From: PoT sp049331405
Lineage (GTDB): Bacteria > Planctomycetota > Planctomycetia > Isosphaerales > Isosphaeraceae
NCBI RefSeq assembly: GCF_049331405.1
Contig: NZ_CP186274.1
Span: forward strand, 4,526,001 to 4,590,000
Reading direction: 5' to 3'
Length of the DNA stretch: 64,000 nucleotides
This document shows, in pieces, positions 31,692 through 40,580 of the stretch (within the stretch, counting starts at the first letter, position 1; every line of letters begins with the position of its first letter). The notes under the pieces are model-generated. The model was not told the origin of the DNA. It made no database searches and saw only the letters and a program-made list of their open reading frames with translations. The position numbers were made by a program, and so were the translations under genes.

Positions 31692-33107
31692 TCAGGCGCC
31701 GACGATGGTCGTATTGACCCCTTTGACACGACCACGCGTGACGCCCCGCGTATCGACGAGGAGCCTGGAATGGCGGACGACCAGATCCCAGTCGAACAGG
31801 CTGTGATCGGTCGCGATCAGGACGCAATCCTGGGATTCGAGCGTCTCCGGCGTCATCGGCGTGCTCTCGAGCCGGATCGTATATCCCCGGAGCGGCGGCA
31901 AGGCCGGGACGTGGGGATCGCTATAGGAGATGATCGCCCCTCGTTCCTGGAGCAACTCCATCAGCTCGACCGCCGGGCTCTCGCGACAGTCGTCGACATT
32001 CGGCTTGTAGGCGGCCCCCAGGATGAGGATCCGGCTCCCCTTCAGCGGTTTGCTTTGCTCGTTCAGGGCCGAGATCACCCGGTCGACGACGTGATGCGGC
32101 ATTGCGGTGTTAATCTCGCCCGCGAGCTCGATGAAACGCGTGTGCAATCCGTACGTATGTGCAATCCAGGTCAGGTAGAAGGGGTCGATCGGGATGCAGT
32201 GCCCTCCCAGGCCGGGGCCGGGGTAGAAGGCCTGGAACCCGAACGGCTTGGTCTTGGCGGCGTCGATGACCTCCCAGACGTCGATCCCCATGCGATCGAA
32301 GACGATCTTGAGTTCGTTGACGAGAGCAATATTCACCGCGCGATAGGTGTTCTCGAGGATCTTGCAGGCCTCGGCGACCTCGCACGACGAGACGGGAACC
32401 ACGCTCGGCACGACGGCACCGTAGAGCGCCTGGGCCAGTTCGCCGCTCGTCGGATCCCAGCCCCCCACGACCTTGGGAATGTTGGCGGCCGAGTACCGCG
32501 GATTCCCGGGGTCTTCGCGCTCGGGGCTATACGCGAGAAAGTAGTCCCCCCCTGCCCTGAGTCCGCGGGCCTCAAGCTGAGGCCGGAGCACGTCGCGGGT
32601 CGTGCCGGGATAGGTCGTACTCTCGAGGACGACGAGTTGTCCTGGGCGAAGATAGGCTCCGATCGCCCTGCCGGTCACGATGACTGCCGAGAGGTCGGGC
32701 TCGCGGTGGGTTCCCAGCGGGGTCGGGACGCAGATCAGGATCGCGTCGACCTCGGATAGTCGGGAAAAGTCGGCCGAAGCCTCGAATCGGTGGCCGTCGC
32801 GGAGCGCCTGGATCCGCTCGCTGCTGATGTGGCCGATGTAGCTCTCGCCGGCCTGGAGGCGGACCACCTTGCTCTCGTCGACGTCGAAGCCGAGGACGGT
32901 GAACCCCTGCGACGCGAACAGCTCGACGAGCGGCAGCCCGACGTAACCGAGACCGATCACTCCGACCCGCGCCGAGCGATCGGCGATTCGATTTCGGAGT
33001 GACTGGGCAAGGTCCCGGTCGAAATCCGGACCGGATCGCAAGGTCTTCGGGTCCGTCGGCGTCACTTCCGTGGTTCCCTGGGGAGGTGCTGGGCCAGGAT
33101 CGCCCAT
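31692..33107 (-). CDS. Nucleotide-sugar 6-dehydrogenase (WbpA/WecC-like)
   Basis: A 471-aa enzyme of the UDP-glucose/UDP-GlcNAc/UDP-ManNAc dehydrogenase superfamily. After a nonconserved N-terminus of about 40 residues come the NAD-binding VGVIGLGYVGLPLVELF, ICVPTPLG, the central domain with YSPEREDPGN, the catalytic Cys in GGHCIPIDP (about 301) and the C-terminal UDP-binding domain (LILGAAYKPNVDDCRESPA). The LGTHREPDL and SPEREDPGN variants resemble the HexNAc dehydrogenases more than UDP-glucose dehydrogenase. It oxidises the C6 hydroxyl to a uronic acid using two NAD+. It is the first gene of a probable three-gene operon with the epimerase and glycosyltransferase. Confidence 0.9.
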   Translation of the reverse strand: MGDPGPAPPQGTTEVTPTDPKTLRSGPDFDRDLAQSLRNRIADRSARVGVIGLGYVGLPLVELFASQGFTVLGFDVDESKVVRLQAGESYIGHISSERIQALRDGHRFEASADFSRLSEVDAILICVPTPLGTHREPDLSAVIVTGRAIGAYLRPGQLVVLESTTYPGTTRDVLRPQLEARGLRAGGDYFLAYSPEREDPGNPRYSAANIPKVVGGWDPTSGELAQALYGAVVPSVVPVSSCEVAEACKILENTYRAVNIALVNELKIVFDRMGIDVWEVIDAAKTKPFGFQAFYPGPGLGGHCIPIDPFYLTWIAHTYGLHTRFIELAGEINTAMPHHVVDRVISALNEQSKPLKGSRILILGAAYKPNVDDCRESPAVELMELLQERGAIISYSDPHVPALPPLRGYTIRLESTPMTPETLESQDCVLIATDHSLFDWDLVVRHSRLLVDTRGVTRGRVKGVNTTIVGA

Positions 33108-33457
33108 CGTGGCGAGCTTGCGAAGGGATTGCGGGGAGGCTCATGCGTCCGGGACCGCCGTCGCGAGCCGCCCTCAACCGCAGTCGACGCGGCCCACAGA
33201 TCGGCGCGGTCGTCGCTTCTCAACACGTTCCAGGTTAGCGTCCCGGAACCGACCGTCAAGCTCTGCTCTCGGTCCGACGAGACTTATCGTCGTCCTTCGA
33301 CATGGGACGATCGAGGCGTTGCGGGTTCGTAGGACGCGTTGAACCCCAGACGAGCCTCGTAAAATCGTGCAGATCCCGATTATGGGACGTGTCTCTCTTC
33401 AAAAAAGAGACACGCAAGCCGATGTTCTGCGCGTCCCGAACGACTCCATTTCAGGCC
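33108..33457. other. Intergenic, 350 bp, nothing recognised
   Basis: Between the DUF3179 gene and the nucleotide-sugar dehydrogenase, both on minus. It contains a short inverted repeat around the CTCTCTTCAAAAAAGAGA-like sequence at about 33391-33408, 50 bases past the DUF3179 stop, which could end that transcript. The rest shows no gene. Confidence 0.35.
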
Positions 33458-34333
33458 CTAGTCGATGGGGACGACTTTCGAACGGTCGGCGCCGACAAGA
33501 AGGCGTCCCTGAGGATGTTCGGACTGCCAGTCGCCCCAGTCCTCGAGCGTCGGGGTGCAGAGGAGGCCGAGCTCGCAGCCTCGGCTCGGACCGGCGATGG
33601 CACGAAGAGTTTGCCTGGCATCATCCTCGATCCAGAGGCTTTCGGAGCCTCGATCGTAGAGGATGACCTTGCGATTCTGAGTGTAGCCGCTCACCCCCAT
33701 CGTCACGCGATGCCCCTTCAGCATGGGGTCGTAAACGTGGACGGGCCCGCCCGGCGAGAGCGGATTGAAAGAGACGAGGAACGGTCGATTGCCGACTTGA
33801 TCATTGATGACGCAGACTTTATCAAGCACCTGAATGGGATAAGCGGTCGTCTCCCCTTGATAATCGAGGTTCGCCACGGCGGCGTCGGTTGGGATCCGGC
33901 CCCAGATCCGCCCGCCGCCCCGCTCGATCAGGGGATAGTCGATCGCCTGGATGACGTCTCGACCGATGGGGAGCGAGAGTTGTTGCTGCTCGAGTTCCCC
34001 GCGCTTGACCCGGAACCACTGGTGACCGTTGCCATGTTGCCAGCCCGACCAGAGGAGGGTGAATTCCCCCTCGTTGTGGAACCAGTCCTCGGGCGTCTTG
34101 GCGAAGGAGTAATGCGGCGAGATGTTGAGGTAGCCGATGATCTCGGTGTGTCGGAGGCGATACTGCTCCGCGCGAAGGGTCTGCCATTCCCTGTAGAGCG
34201 ACCGCCCTTGCATAGCGACGAACGCGACGAGCAAGGCCATCACGGCCATGATCAGACCGCGAGGAGCCGGCTTCGACCTGGTCTTGGCCTCGGGGGCGAG
34301 GATCGGCTCGATGGCGTCTTCGATGTCAGACAT
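33458..34333 (-). CDS. DUF3179 membrane-anchored protein
   Basis: 291 aa from the ATG at 34333 (AAGGAG nine bases upstream); a TTG two codons earlier is a weaker option. One N-terminal membrane helix (about 27-44, LIMAVMALLVAFVAM) is followed by an extracytoplasmic domain. The DUF3179 core shows YPIQVLDKVCVIND, LVSFNPLS, MGVSGYTQNRKVILYDRGSE, SLWIE and AIAGPSRGCELGLL, then DWQSEHPQGRLLVG. DUF3179 proteins are widespread in marine and planctomycete bacteria and have no established function. The glycan genes downstream are in the same direction but 350 bases away, so a functional link is only a guess. Confidence 0.85.
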   Translation of the reverse strand: MSDIEDAIEPILAPEAKTRSKPAPRGLIMAVMALLVAFVAMQGRSLYREWQTLRAEQYRLRHTEIIGYLNISPHYSFAKTPEDWFHNEGEFTLLWSGWQHGNGHQWFRVKRGELEQQQLSLPIGRDVIQAIDYPLIERGGGRIWGRIPTDAAVANLDYQGETTAYPIQVLDKVCVINDQVGNRPFLVSFNPLSPGGPVHVYDPMLKGHRVTMGVSGYTQNRKVILYDRGSESLWIEDDARQTLRAIAGPSRGCELGLLCTPTLEDWGDWQSEHPQGRLLVGADRSKVVPID

Positions 34334-34662
34334 CGACAAACACTCCTTCCCGGGGTGGTTCGATCATGCGAGGACGGGGACCTGAACCTTACTCCCTGAG
34401 TTGGATGTTCGCTCTCGAATGCGGGAAATCCTCCGACGGCCGCCCGACTTCTACCTCGAAGCAGGATGCCAACCACAATATCGACGGTGCTTTCGTCGCC
34501 TGAAACCCGAGCGGATGCCCGGACTTCGTGCCTGGAGGTCGGCCGTTGCCAGAGAACCTGATCAGAGCGAATGGACAACTCACAACCGGAGACTGGTGAT
34601 TGGTGTTATCCCACGCCCCATGCGCCGAGGTCAACTCCCTGCAAACCGCACCCAAAAGAAAA

Positions 34663-34699
34663 ACGCACGCTCGCACACAGGTCGTGTGCGAGCGTGCGT
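34663..34699 (-). terminator. Intrinsic terminator of fusA
   Basis: A perfect 16-bp stem (34663-34678 with 34684-34699) has a five-base loop and is followed on the minus strand by TTTTTCTTTT. It is the longest perfect terminator stem in the window and lies 37 bases past the fusA stop. Bases 34334-34662 before it hold no gene that I can see. Confidence 0.95.
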
Positions 34700-34735
34700 C
34701 AGGTTTTTCAGGTGAAGGATCGGCCAGTCTCAGGC

Positions 34736-36817
34736 TCAGGCCGTGGCCTTCTCGGCCTGGGCCTTCTTCACGATTTCTTCCTGGAACTTGGCGGGCACCT
34801 TCTGGTACTTGAGGAACTCCATGCTGAAGCTCCCCTTGCCCTGGGTCATGCTCCGCAGGTCGTTCGAGTAGCCGAACATTTCGGAGAGGGGAACCTCGGC
34901 CGAGATGATCGCGAAGCCCGAGCGGTTCTCGGTACCCAGGATGACGCCACGCTTCGACGACACCTGGCCGGTGACGGGACCCTGGAATTCGACCGGAGTC
35001 TCGACCTCGACCTTCATGATCGGCTCGAGCAAGACCGGCGCGGCCTTGCGGAACGTCTCACGGAAGCAGTCGCGAGCGCAGATCTGGAACGCCATATCCG
35101 ACGAGTCGACGTCGTGATACGAACCGTCCTGAAGGACCATCTTGACGCCAATCACCTCGTAACCGGCAACCGGGCCCTTGTGCAGCGAGTCGCGGAACCC
35201 CTTCTCGACGGAGGGGATGTACTCGCTCGGGATGCGGCCGCCGGTGACTTCGTTCGCAAAGACGAACGGCTCCGGCGAATCCGTGTCCAGCGGTTCCATG
35301 ACGCCCACGACGTGGGCATACTGACCCGAGCCACCCGTCTGCTTCCGGTGCTTGTAGTTGAACGGCGTCGACTTGGTCGGGGCCTCGCGGTAGCTCACCT
35401 TCGGAGCACCGACGGTGCACTCAACCTTGTACTCGCGACGAATACGCTCGACATAGATTTCCAGGTGAAGCTCGCCCATACCCGAGATGATCGTCTCGCT
35501 CGTTTCGGGGTCGACGTGGACCCGGAACGTCGGATCTTCTCGCATGAAGCGATTCAAGGCCTTGGAAAGCTTGTCGTAGTCGGCTCGCTTGGCGGGCAAG
35601 ATCGAGAGGTCGATGACCGGATCGGCCGCGTAGATGCTCTCGAGGGACAGGTTGATACCTTCCGAGCAGTACGTGTCACCGGTCGCGCACTCGATGCCCA
35701 TGACCGCCACGATGTCGCCGGCCCCGGCCGAGTCGATGTCTTCCTTCTGGTCCGCGTGGACGCGAAGGATGCGGCTGATCCGCGCCTTCTTGCGCTGACG
35801 GACGTTGTAATAGAACTCGCCCTTCCGCAGGGTGCCCTGGTAGATCCGCATGTACGTCACCTGGCCGAACGGCTCTTCGACGAGCTTGAAGGCCATGGCG
35901 ACGAGCGGCTCATCCGGGTCGGCGGAGAGGGGTACCTCGGCCATGCCGTTGTTGTTGTCCTTGGCGAAGACCTCGCGGTCCAGCGGGCTCGGCAGATACT
36001 GGGCCACGGCGTCGAGCAGGAGCTGGACGCCCTTGTTCTTGTACGCGGAACCGATCAGGACCGGGCAGATCTGCTGGGCGACCGTGCCTTCACGCAGGGT
36101 TTTGTGGATCAATTCGAGGGGAACTTCCTGCTCTTCGAGCAGCAGGCCCATGATCTCATCCGAGACGAGCGAGAGGGCTTCGAGCATCCCCTGACGGGCG
36201 CGTTCGGTCTCTTCGACCAACTCGGCCGGCAGCGGCTCGCGGCGGACCGTGTCCCCCTTCTCGCCGTCGAAGTAGACGGCCTCTCGGGTGATCAGGTCGA
36301 TGATCCCCGCGAAGTTCGACTCGGAGCCGATCGGCAACTGGAGCGGGACCGTCGTGAGGCCGAGCTTGCTCTCGAGCTGCTCGATCACGTTCGCGGGGTT
36401 CGCACCCGTGCGGTCCATCTTATTGATGAACGCGAGGCGAGGCACCGCGTACCGCTTCATCTGGCGGTCGACCGTGATCGACTGCGACTGCACTCCGGCC
36501 ACGGCGCAGAGCACGAGGACGGCACCGTCGAGCACGCGGAGCGACCGCTCCACCTCGACCGTGAAGTCGACGTGACCCGGCGTATCAATGATGTTGACCT
36601 TCTTATCCTGCCACTGGACCGTCGTCGCGGCCGAGGTGATCGTGATCCCTCGTTCCTTCTCGAGTTCCATGTGGTCCATCACCGCGCCTTCACCACGGAC
36701 TTCCTTGATCACGTGGATCCGGCCGGCGTAGTACAGAACTCGCTCGGTCAGCGTGGTCTTCCCCGAGTCGATGTGAGCTGAGATCCCAATATTGCGGACG
36801 TTGCGAAGGTTTTCCAT
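34736..36817 (-). CDS. fusA: Elongation factor G, mitochondrial/spd type
   Basis: 693 aa from the ATG at 36817 (MENLRNVRNIGISAHIDSGKTT); 18 further open codons upstream are not part of the family. G1 is AHIDSGKT at 14-21, followed by RGITI, the G3 motif DTPGHVD and the G4 motif NKMD. Domains II-V follow, with ISGMGELHLEIYVERI in domain III and domain IV starting around EAPTKSTPFNYKH. EF-G catalyses GTP-dependent ribosomal translocation. The Ser in HIDSGKT instead of the usual bacterial Ala, together with the RNIGISAH lead-in, is the pattern of mitochondrial EF-G1 and of the spd-EFG1 class of spirochaetes, planctomycetes and deltaproteobacteria. It stands alone, without tufA or the rpsL/rpsG genes. 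Confidence 0.96.
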   Translation of the reverse strand: MENLRNVRNIGISAHIDSGKTTLTERVLYYAGRIHVIKEVRGEGAVMDHMELEKERGITITSAATTVQWQDKKVNIIDTPGHVDFTVEVERSLRVLDGAVLVLCAVAGVQSQSITVDRQMKRYAVPRLAFINKMDRTGANPANVIEQLESKLGLTTVPLQLPIGSESNFAGIIDLITREAVYFDGEKGDTVRREPLPAELVEETERARQGMLEALSLVSDEIMGLLLEEQEVPLELIHKTLREGTVAQQICPVLIGSAYKNKGVQLLLDAVAQYLPSPLDREVFAKDNNNGMAEVPLSADPDEPLVAMAFKLVEEPFGQVTYMRIYQGTLRKGEFYYNVRQRKKARISRILRVHADQKEDIDSAGAGDIVAVMGIECATGDTYCSEGINLSLESIYAADPVIDLSILPAKRADYDKLSKALNRFMREDPTFRVHVDPETSETIISGMGELHLEIYVERIRREYKVECTVGAPKVSYREAPTKSTPFNYKHRKQTGGSGQYAHVVGVMEPLDTDSPEPFVFANEVTGGRIPSEYIPSVEKGFRDSLHKGPVAGYEVIGVKMVLQDGSYHDVDSSDMAFQICARDCFRETFRKAAPVLLEPIMKVEVETPVEFQGPVTGQVSSKRGVILGTENRSGFAIISAEVPLSEMFGYSNDLRSMTQGKGSFSMEFLKYQKVPAKFQEEIVKKAQAEKATA

Positions 36818-37742
36818 AGTGCGGTAACGTCTTGTCTCGAAGGGTGGAACCCCCTTCGGCCTAGGTGTCAACTGATCTCAGTTTCGATCGGGGTCGGTCA
36901 ACCCGCCGTTCCAGTGGCAGGTTGCTGGGGACAGCTGCGATACAGCTTCGAGAGGGCACACGATTGCAAGGCGTTGGAGTGAGTAGCCTAATGCAAGAAG
37001 GTGTGCGGCATGGGAAGAGCCCGAGTAGGTCTCATGTTCGAAGGAACAACATCCTACCACTCCCCGACTGACGGTCAATACCCCAAGGTAGGATTGTTCC
37101 CTTATAGTACGATGATTGACAAGCCCGGTTCGGGAGGAAATCCGGAATTATCGCGCGATTTTGTCGGCCTCCCTCTCGTCTTTTCGAGGCCTCTCGCGTA
37201 AACTGCTGCGAGGTTTCGACACGCCCGGTTCAGGTGACAAGTTGAGGAATGAACAAACCTTAACGACTTAGGATTTCCTCGGGTTTTCCCGAACTCTCGA
37301 GGGAGACGAGGTCTATCAGCCTCGACGGCGACGATTAGAATCGCCCCACTTCAAGGCCTTTCCATTCCTCACCCCAGCAGCGAACAAACCTCGCCGGGCG
37401 ATCGTAGCCTCGAACAGGGTGAATTGTCTCTGGCGGATCGCCGGTGGCCCGAAGGGATTCAAGGGCGCGGATGATTCGGAAACGCGACAAAATAATATCC
37501 GTCGCGCGATCGAATTCTTATTGAGGTCCAAGCGTCCTCAAAAAATCGCCCATTTTTGACAACCCCGGGACAACGGCGTTCCATCTGGTTGCCACACTCG
37601 TACAATAGTCCTAAGCCTTGAACCGCTCACCCGCACCACTGATATACCACCGAAAGTAACCGAAGTTTCGCGGTTCGCGCCGAATTTACGCTTTGGTACG
37701 GCTAGAATTCCATTTTCCGACTTTGGATGGGAGCGTTCTGAA
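36818..37742. other. Intergenic, 925 bp, no gene recognised
   Basis: The largest gene-free stretch in the window, between divergent fusA and the S26-like gene. Short open frames (up to 71 codons) have no good ribosome binding site or recognisable sequence. I looked for tRNA, tmRNA and RNase P signatures and found only chance fragments. The part at 37480-37740 is AT-rich and should hold the promoter of the plus-strand gene. Confidence 0.4.
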
Positions 37743-38540
37743 ATGTCGAGTAACGGACGGATCATCTGGCGAGAGGCGGTCGTGGCGAATTCGGCCTCGG
37801 CTCCGCGCTGGAAGGCTCCGGCCGGGCTCAAGATCTTGGTTCCCGGCTATGCGCAGTGGCGATGGAACCAGCGTGAGCGGGCGACGGTCTTGTTCGGTTC
37901 GTTCGTGATGGCGGTCGGGGTGGGAATCTTCACCTGGGGGACGATCACGGCCCTGGCGGTCTTCGCCTTCGCCTTCGGGACGCACGTCGTCTCGACGGTG
38001 GATGTGATGCGTCAGACCGCCTTCCCCGGATTCGGACGCTGGATGCCCTGGCTCTCGGCCTCGGGAGGCCTGGCGGTTGGCGTCTACGGGCCCGCCGTCT
38101 GCGTGGCGTCTCTCGTCGCCTGGCCGGCCTCCAGCCACCAGGCCGACCGCGAAACGTCGAGCCGGTATCTTGTCAATTACTTGGCATACCGCAAGGACGT
38201 CCCGACTCGAAACGAGTGGATCTGGATCCGCCCCTCGCGTTATCGAGATGGACGAGTCGGGCAGATCGTGGCGATCCCCGGCCAGGAAGTGGAATGGACC
38301 GGGAATCAGCTCCGAGTGGACGGGAAACGGCTTTGGCTCGCCACCCCTTGCCATTCTTTGCATCCTCCCGAGGAAATGGCCTATGTCGTCCCTGCCAAAC
38401 ATTTCCTCGTGAATACCGACACGTCTCGCACCGCTCGCCGTTCACGGTCCGGCGGCCTGGAACTCGTGCCCGCCGATGAAATCGCCGGGAGGGCCTGGGC
38501 TCGCCTCTATCCCATTCAAGATCGTGAACTGCTTCAATAA
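37743..38540 (+). CDS. Membrane protein with a signal-peptidase-I-like domain lacking the catalytic dyad
   Basis: A 265-aa protein. Three predicted membrane helices (about 47-65, 66-84 and 105-128) precede an extracytoplasmic part (about 160-262) that follows the S26 signal peptidase I fold. VGQIVAIPGQEVEWTGNQLRVDGKRL aligns in pattern with the LepB stretch of type KRVIGLPGD...NGK. AYVVPAKHFLVNTDTS...SGGLELVPADEIAGRAWARLYPI matches the late GDN...SRDSRxWG and V...I.GRA motifs. At the positions expected for the KR pair of the catalytic Lys there is GQ, and no SxxMxP-type serine motif is visible. It is therefore probably a non-peptidase scaffold or adaptor in export. The start at 37743 lacks a strong Shine-Dalgarno. 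Confidence 0.68.
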   Translation: MSSNGRIIWREAVVANSASAPRWKAPAGLKILVPGYAQWRWNQRERATVLFGSFVMAVGVGIFTWGTITALAVFAFAFGTHVVSTVDVMRQTAFPGFGRWMPWLSASGGLAVGVYGPAVCVASLVAWPASSHQADRETSSRYLVNYLAYRKDVPTRNEWIWIRPSRYRDGRVGQIVAIPGQEVEWTGNQLRVDGKRLWLATPCHSLHPPEEMAYVVPAKHFLVNTDTSRTARRSRSGGLELVPADEIAGRAWARLYPIQDRELLQ

Positions 38541-38752
38541 AACCCACTCCGCGCCGACTTTCAACCCCTTAGTAAGCCGAAATTATCATCTACGCGATTT
38601 GAAATCGGAAGAGAATCGCGACAAGTCGTGCGGGAAGTGGTATCATCGCTACATAGCGTCATTCGCGAAGGGGTTAGTTGCCCCAAATGCTGATGGCAAG
38701 CCGCATAGTTTAGGGTCGGGCGAGCGCGCCGCGATCCGCGCGGAGGCGTAGC

Positions 38753-39283
38753 ATGGATCGGCTCTGGGCACCGTGGCGCGCTCAATATATTCGCGAGTCT
38801 CCCAAGGGGGTCGAGGCGGATCAGGGTTGTTTTATTTGTCGTGCGCTGGGTGGCGAGGAGGATCGCGAGAACCTCCTGGTCAGCCGAACTCCCCACAGTG
38901 TCGTGCTCCTGAACCGCTTCCCCTATAACAACGGGCATTTGCTTGTCGCCCCGATCGTGCATCGTGGTACACTGGGTGAGCTCACGGGTTCGGACCTGCT
39001 CGAGCCGATCGATACCCTTCGGACCATGACGGCGGTTCTGGACCGGGTGCTCCGGCCCCAGGGCTATAATGTCGGGCTTAACCAAGGAAGTGCGTCCGGG
39101 GCGGGCCTGCCAGGACATTTGCATTGGCACATCGTGCCGCGCTGGGATGGTGATACGAATTTCATGCCGGTGCTCGCCAACGCTAAAGTCATCGTGGAGA
39201 GCCTGTTAGAGTTTTACGACCGGCTCGTGGCGGAGTTGACGATCCAGGGACAGGATGGGGCCTCGCCTCCCGCTCCAGGCTGA
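38753..39283 (+). CDS. HIT-family hydrolase, Ap4A phosphorylase-like
   Basis: A 176-aa protein. It starts MDRLWAPWRAQYI and carries CFICRAL (residues about 26-32), a common zinc-site variant in this branch. The histidine triad is HLHWHIVPRW at about 121-130, followed by DGDTNFMPVLANAKVI, the arrangement of actinobacterial diadenosine-tetraphosphate phosphorylases. Such enzymes split Ap4A or related dinucleotides. The ATG at 38753 has GGAGG in front, which fixes the start. The PIN/TRAM gene follows after 62 bases and is probably cotranscribed. Confidence 0.9.
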   Translation: MDRLWAPWRAQYIRESPKGVEADQGCFICRALGGEEDRENLLVSRTPHSVVLLNRFPYNNGHLLVAPIVHRGTLGELTGSDLLEPIDTLRTMTAVLDRVLRPQGYNVGLNQGSASGAGLPGHLHWHIVPRWDGDTNFMPVLANAKVIVESLLEFYDRLVAELTIQGQDGASPPAPG

Positions 39284-39345
39284 TCTCCCGCCGCGGCAAC
39301 CGTCTCCCTCCCGGCCGAGTCGACGCGCAAGAAAGGTCTCCGTCG

Positions 39346-40425
39346 ATGCTCCTGATCATCATAAGAACCTTGTTCGTACTCGTGATGGCCGCCTATGGCG
39401 TTCGCCTCGCCCAGATTGTGGGTGACAAGCAGTTGGCGAACCCCTCGCTGGTCTTCATCGGAGCGATGGCTGCCGCCATCGGGATCGTACTGACCGACCT
39501 CTTCACCCGGAGGAAGCGGATCCAGACGATTTCCGCCGTATATTTCGGAGTCATCGTCGGTGTCATCCTGAGCGACCTCATCAAGAACGCGATGGAACCG
39601 GCGCTGACGAGCTACTTCCGGCCCGAAATCCGACCCGGCTTCAATAGCTTGACGATGATCTGCATCTGCTACGTCTGCGTGAGCATGCTCCTGCAGACGA
39701 AGGATGACTTTCGCTTCATCATCCCTTACATGGAGTTTTCGAAGGACGTCAAGGGCTCAAGACCCCTCGTCCTCGATACCTCGGTCGTCATCGACGGCCG
39801 GATCGCCGACGTCGCCGAGACCCACGTCATCGACCAGCCCTTGATCGTCCCTCGCTTCGTCCTCCAGGAACTGCAAGGGATCGCGGACAGTTCCGACAAG
39901 CTCAGGCGCAACCGAGGCCGTCGCGGGCTGGATATCCTCAACCGCTTGCAGAAGTCAACCGGTGTCGAGGTCCAGATCCACGACGCCGAGATCCCCGAAT
40001 TGACCGGTATCCGCGAGGTCGACCAACGGCTGGTGGTCCTCGCCCGACACCTCGGTGGCAAGGTCGTCACGAACGACTACAACCTGAACAAGATCGCCCG
40101 GCTCCAGGGGGTCGACGTCATCAACCTCAACGACCTCGCCAACGCGATGAAGCCCATCGTGCTGCCCGGCGAAGGTTTGACCGTCAAGCTCCTGAAACGT
40201 GGCGAGGAGCCCGGCCAGGGCATCGGATATCTCGATGACGGCACGATGGTCGTCGCCGAACAGGGTGGATATCACCTGGGCGAAACCATCCGCCTCACCG
40301 TGACGAGCGTCTTGCAGACGAGCGCGGGCCGCATGATCTTCGGCCGGATCGACCCGGCCTCTCCCTCGCGAAACTCGGCCAATTCGACGACGCAGCCGGA
40401 TAGCACCGGCAGGCCAACCGTCTGA
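39346..40425 (+). CDS. PIN/TRAM domain membrane protein (YacL-like)
   Basis: A 359-aa protein. Four hydrophobic helices lie in the first 115 residues (LLIIIRTLFVLVMAAYGVRL, SLVFIGAMAAAIGIVLTDLF, TISAVYFGVIVGVILSDLI and a fourth near 105). The PIN nuclease domain begins LVLDTSVVIDGRIADV (about 141-156), with further acidic residues in QELQGIADSSD and VVTNDYNLNKIA. A TRAM RNA-binding domain spans about 280-345 (GEGLTVKLLKRG, GQGIGYLDDGTMVV). This is the YacL layout. The function is not established, but an RNase or RNA-binding role at the membrane is the usual inference. It follows the HIT gene closely. Confidence 0.92.
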   Translation: MLLIIIRTLFVLVMAAYGVRLAQIVGDKQLANPSLVFIGAMAAAIGIVLTDLFTRRKRIQTISAVYFGVIVGVILSDLIKNAMEPALTSYFRPEIRPGFNSLTMICICYVCVSMLLQTKDDFRFIIPYMEFSKDVKGSRPLVLDTSVVIDGRIADVAETHVIDQPLIVPRFVLQELQGIADSSDKLRRNRGRRGLDILNRLQKSTGVEVQIHDAEIPELTGIREVDQRLVVLARHLGGKVVTNDYNLNKIARLQGVDVINLNDLANAMKPIVLPGEGLTVKLLKRGEEPGQGIGYLDDGTMVVAEQGGYHLGETIRLTVTSVLQTSAGRMIFGRIDPASPSRNSANSTTQPDSTGRPTV

Positions 40426-40456
40426 CGACCCCGCCTGCTGGATCAAGCCGTATCGA

Positions 40457-40492
40457 GAAAGGGCCTGGGGACGCGTGTCGCCAGGCCCTTTC
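40457..40492 (+). terminator. Probable terminator of the HIT-PIN/TRAM unit
   Basis: A perfect 12-bp stem (40457-40468 with 40481-40492) has a 12-base loop, 32 bases past the PIN/TRAM stop. The T-run is short (TTTC inside the stem end), so termination strength is uncertain. Confidence 0.6.
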
Positions 40493-40580
40493 GCTTGCGC
40501 CCACCGATGAAGTCGACGCTCACGACAGCATCGCAATTTCTAGAAATGCGCATATCTAACATGCCAATATAAGAGCGGAT

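Noticed and set aside
37010..37070. A TTCGAA string reminiscent of a tRNA T-loop upstream of fusA.
   Set aside because: The five bases on each side cannot pair, and no acceptor or anticodon arm could be drawn.
37131..37160. A GAGGAAAT-CCGG-like string that resembles the start of an RNase P RNA core.
   Set aside because: The GU step of the conserved P4 core is missing, no partner P4 strand was found downstream, and the region is not as GC-rich or structured as such an RNA would be.
37205..37235. GGTTTCGACAC similar to the 5' end of tmRNA.
   Set aside because: No tag-peptide frame, pseudoknots or matching 3' tRNA-like half is visible downstream.
37648..37660. The 13-base string CGAAAGTAACCGA occurs here and again near 51357, both in front of plus-strand genes.
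   Set aside because: Repeats of this length are expected by chance several times in 64 kb, and the flanks are not alike beyond a few bases.
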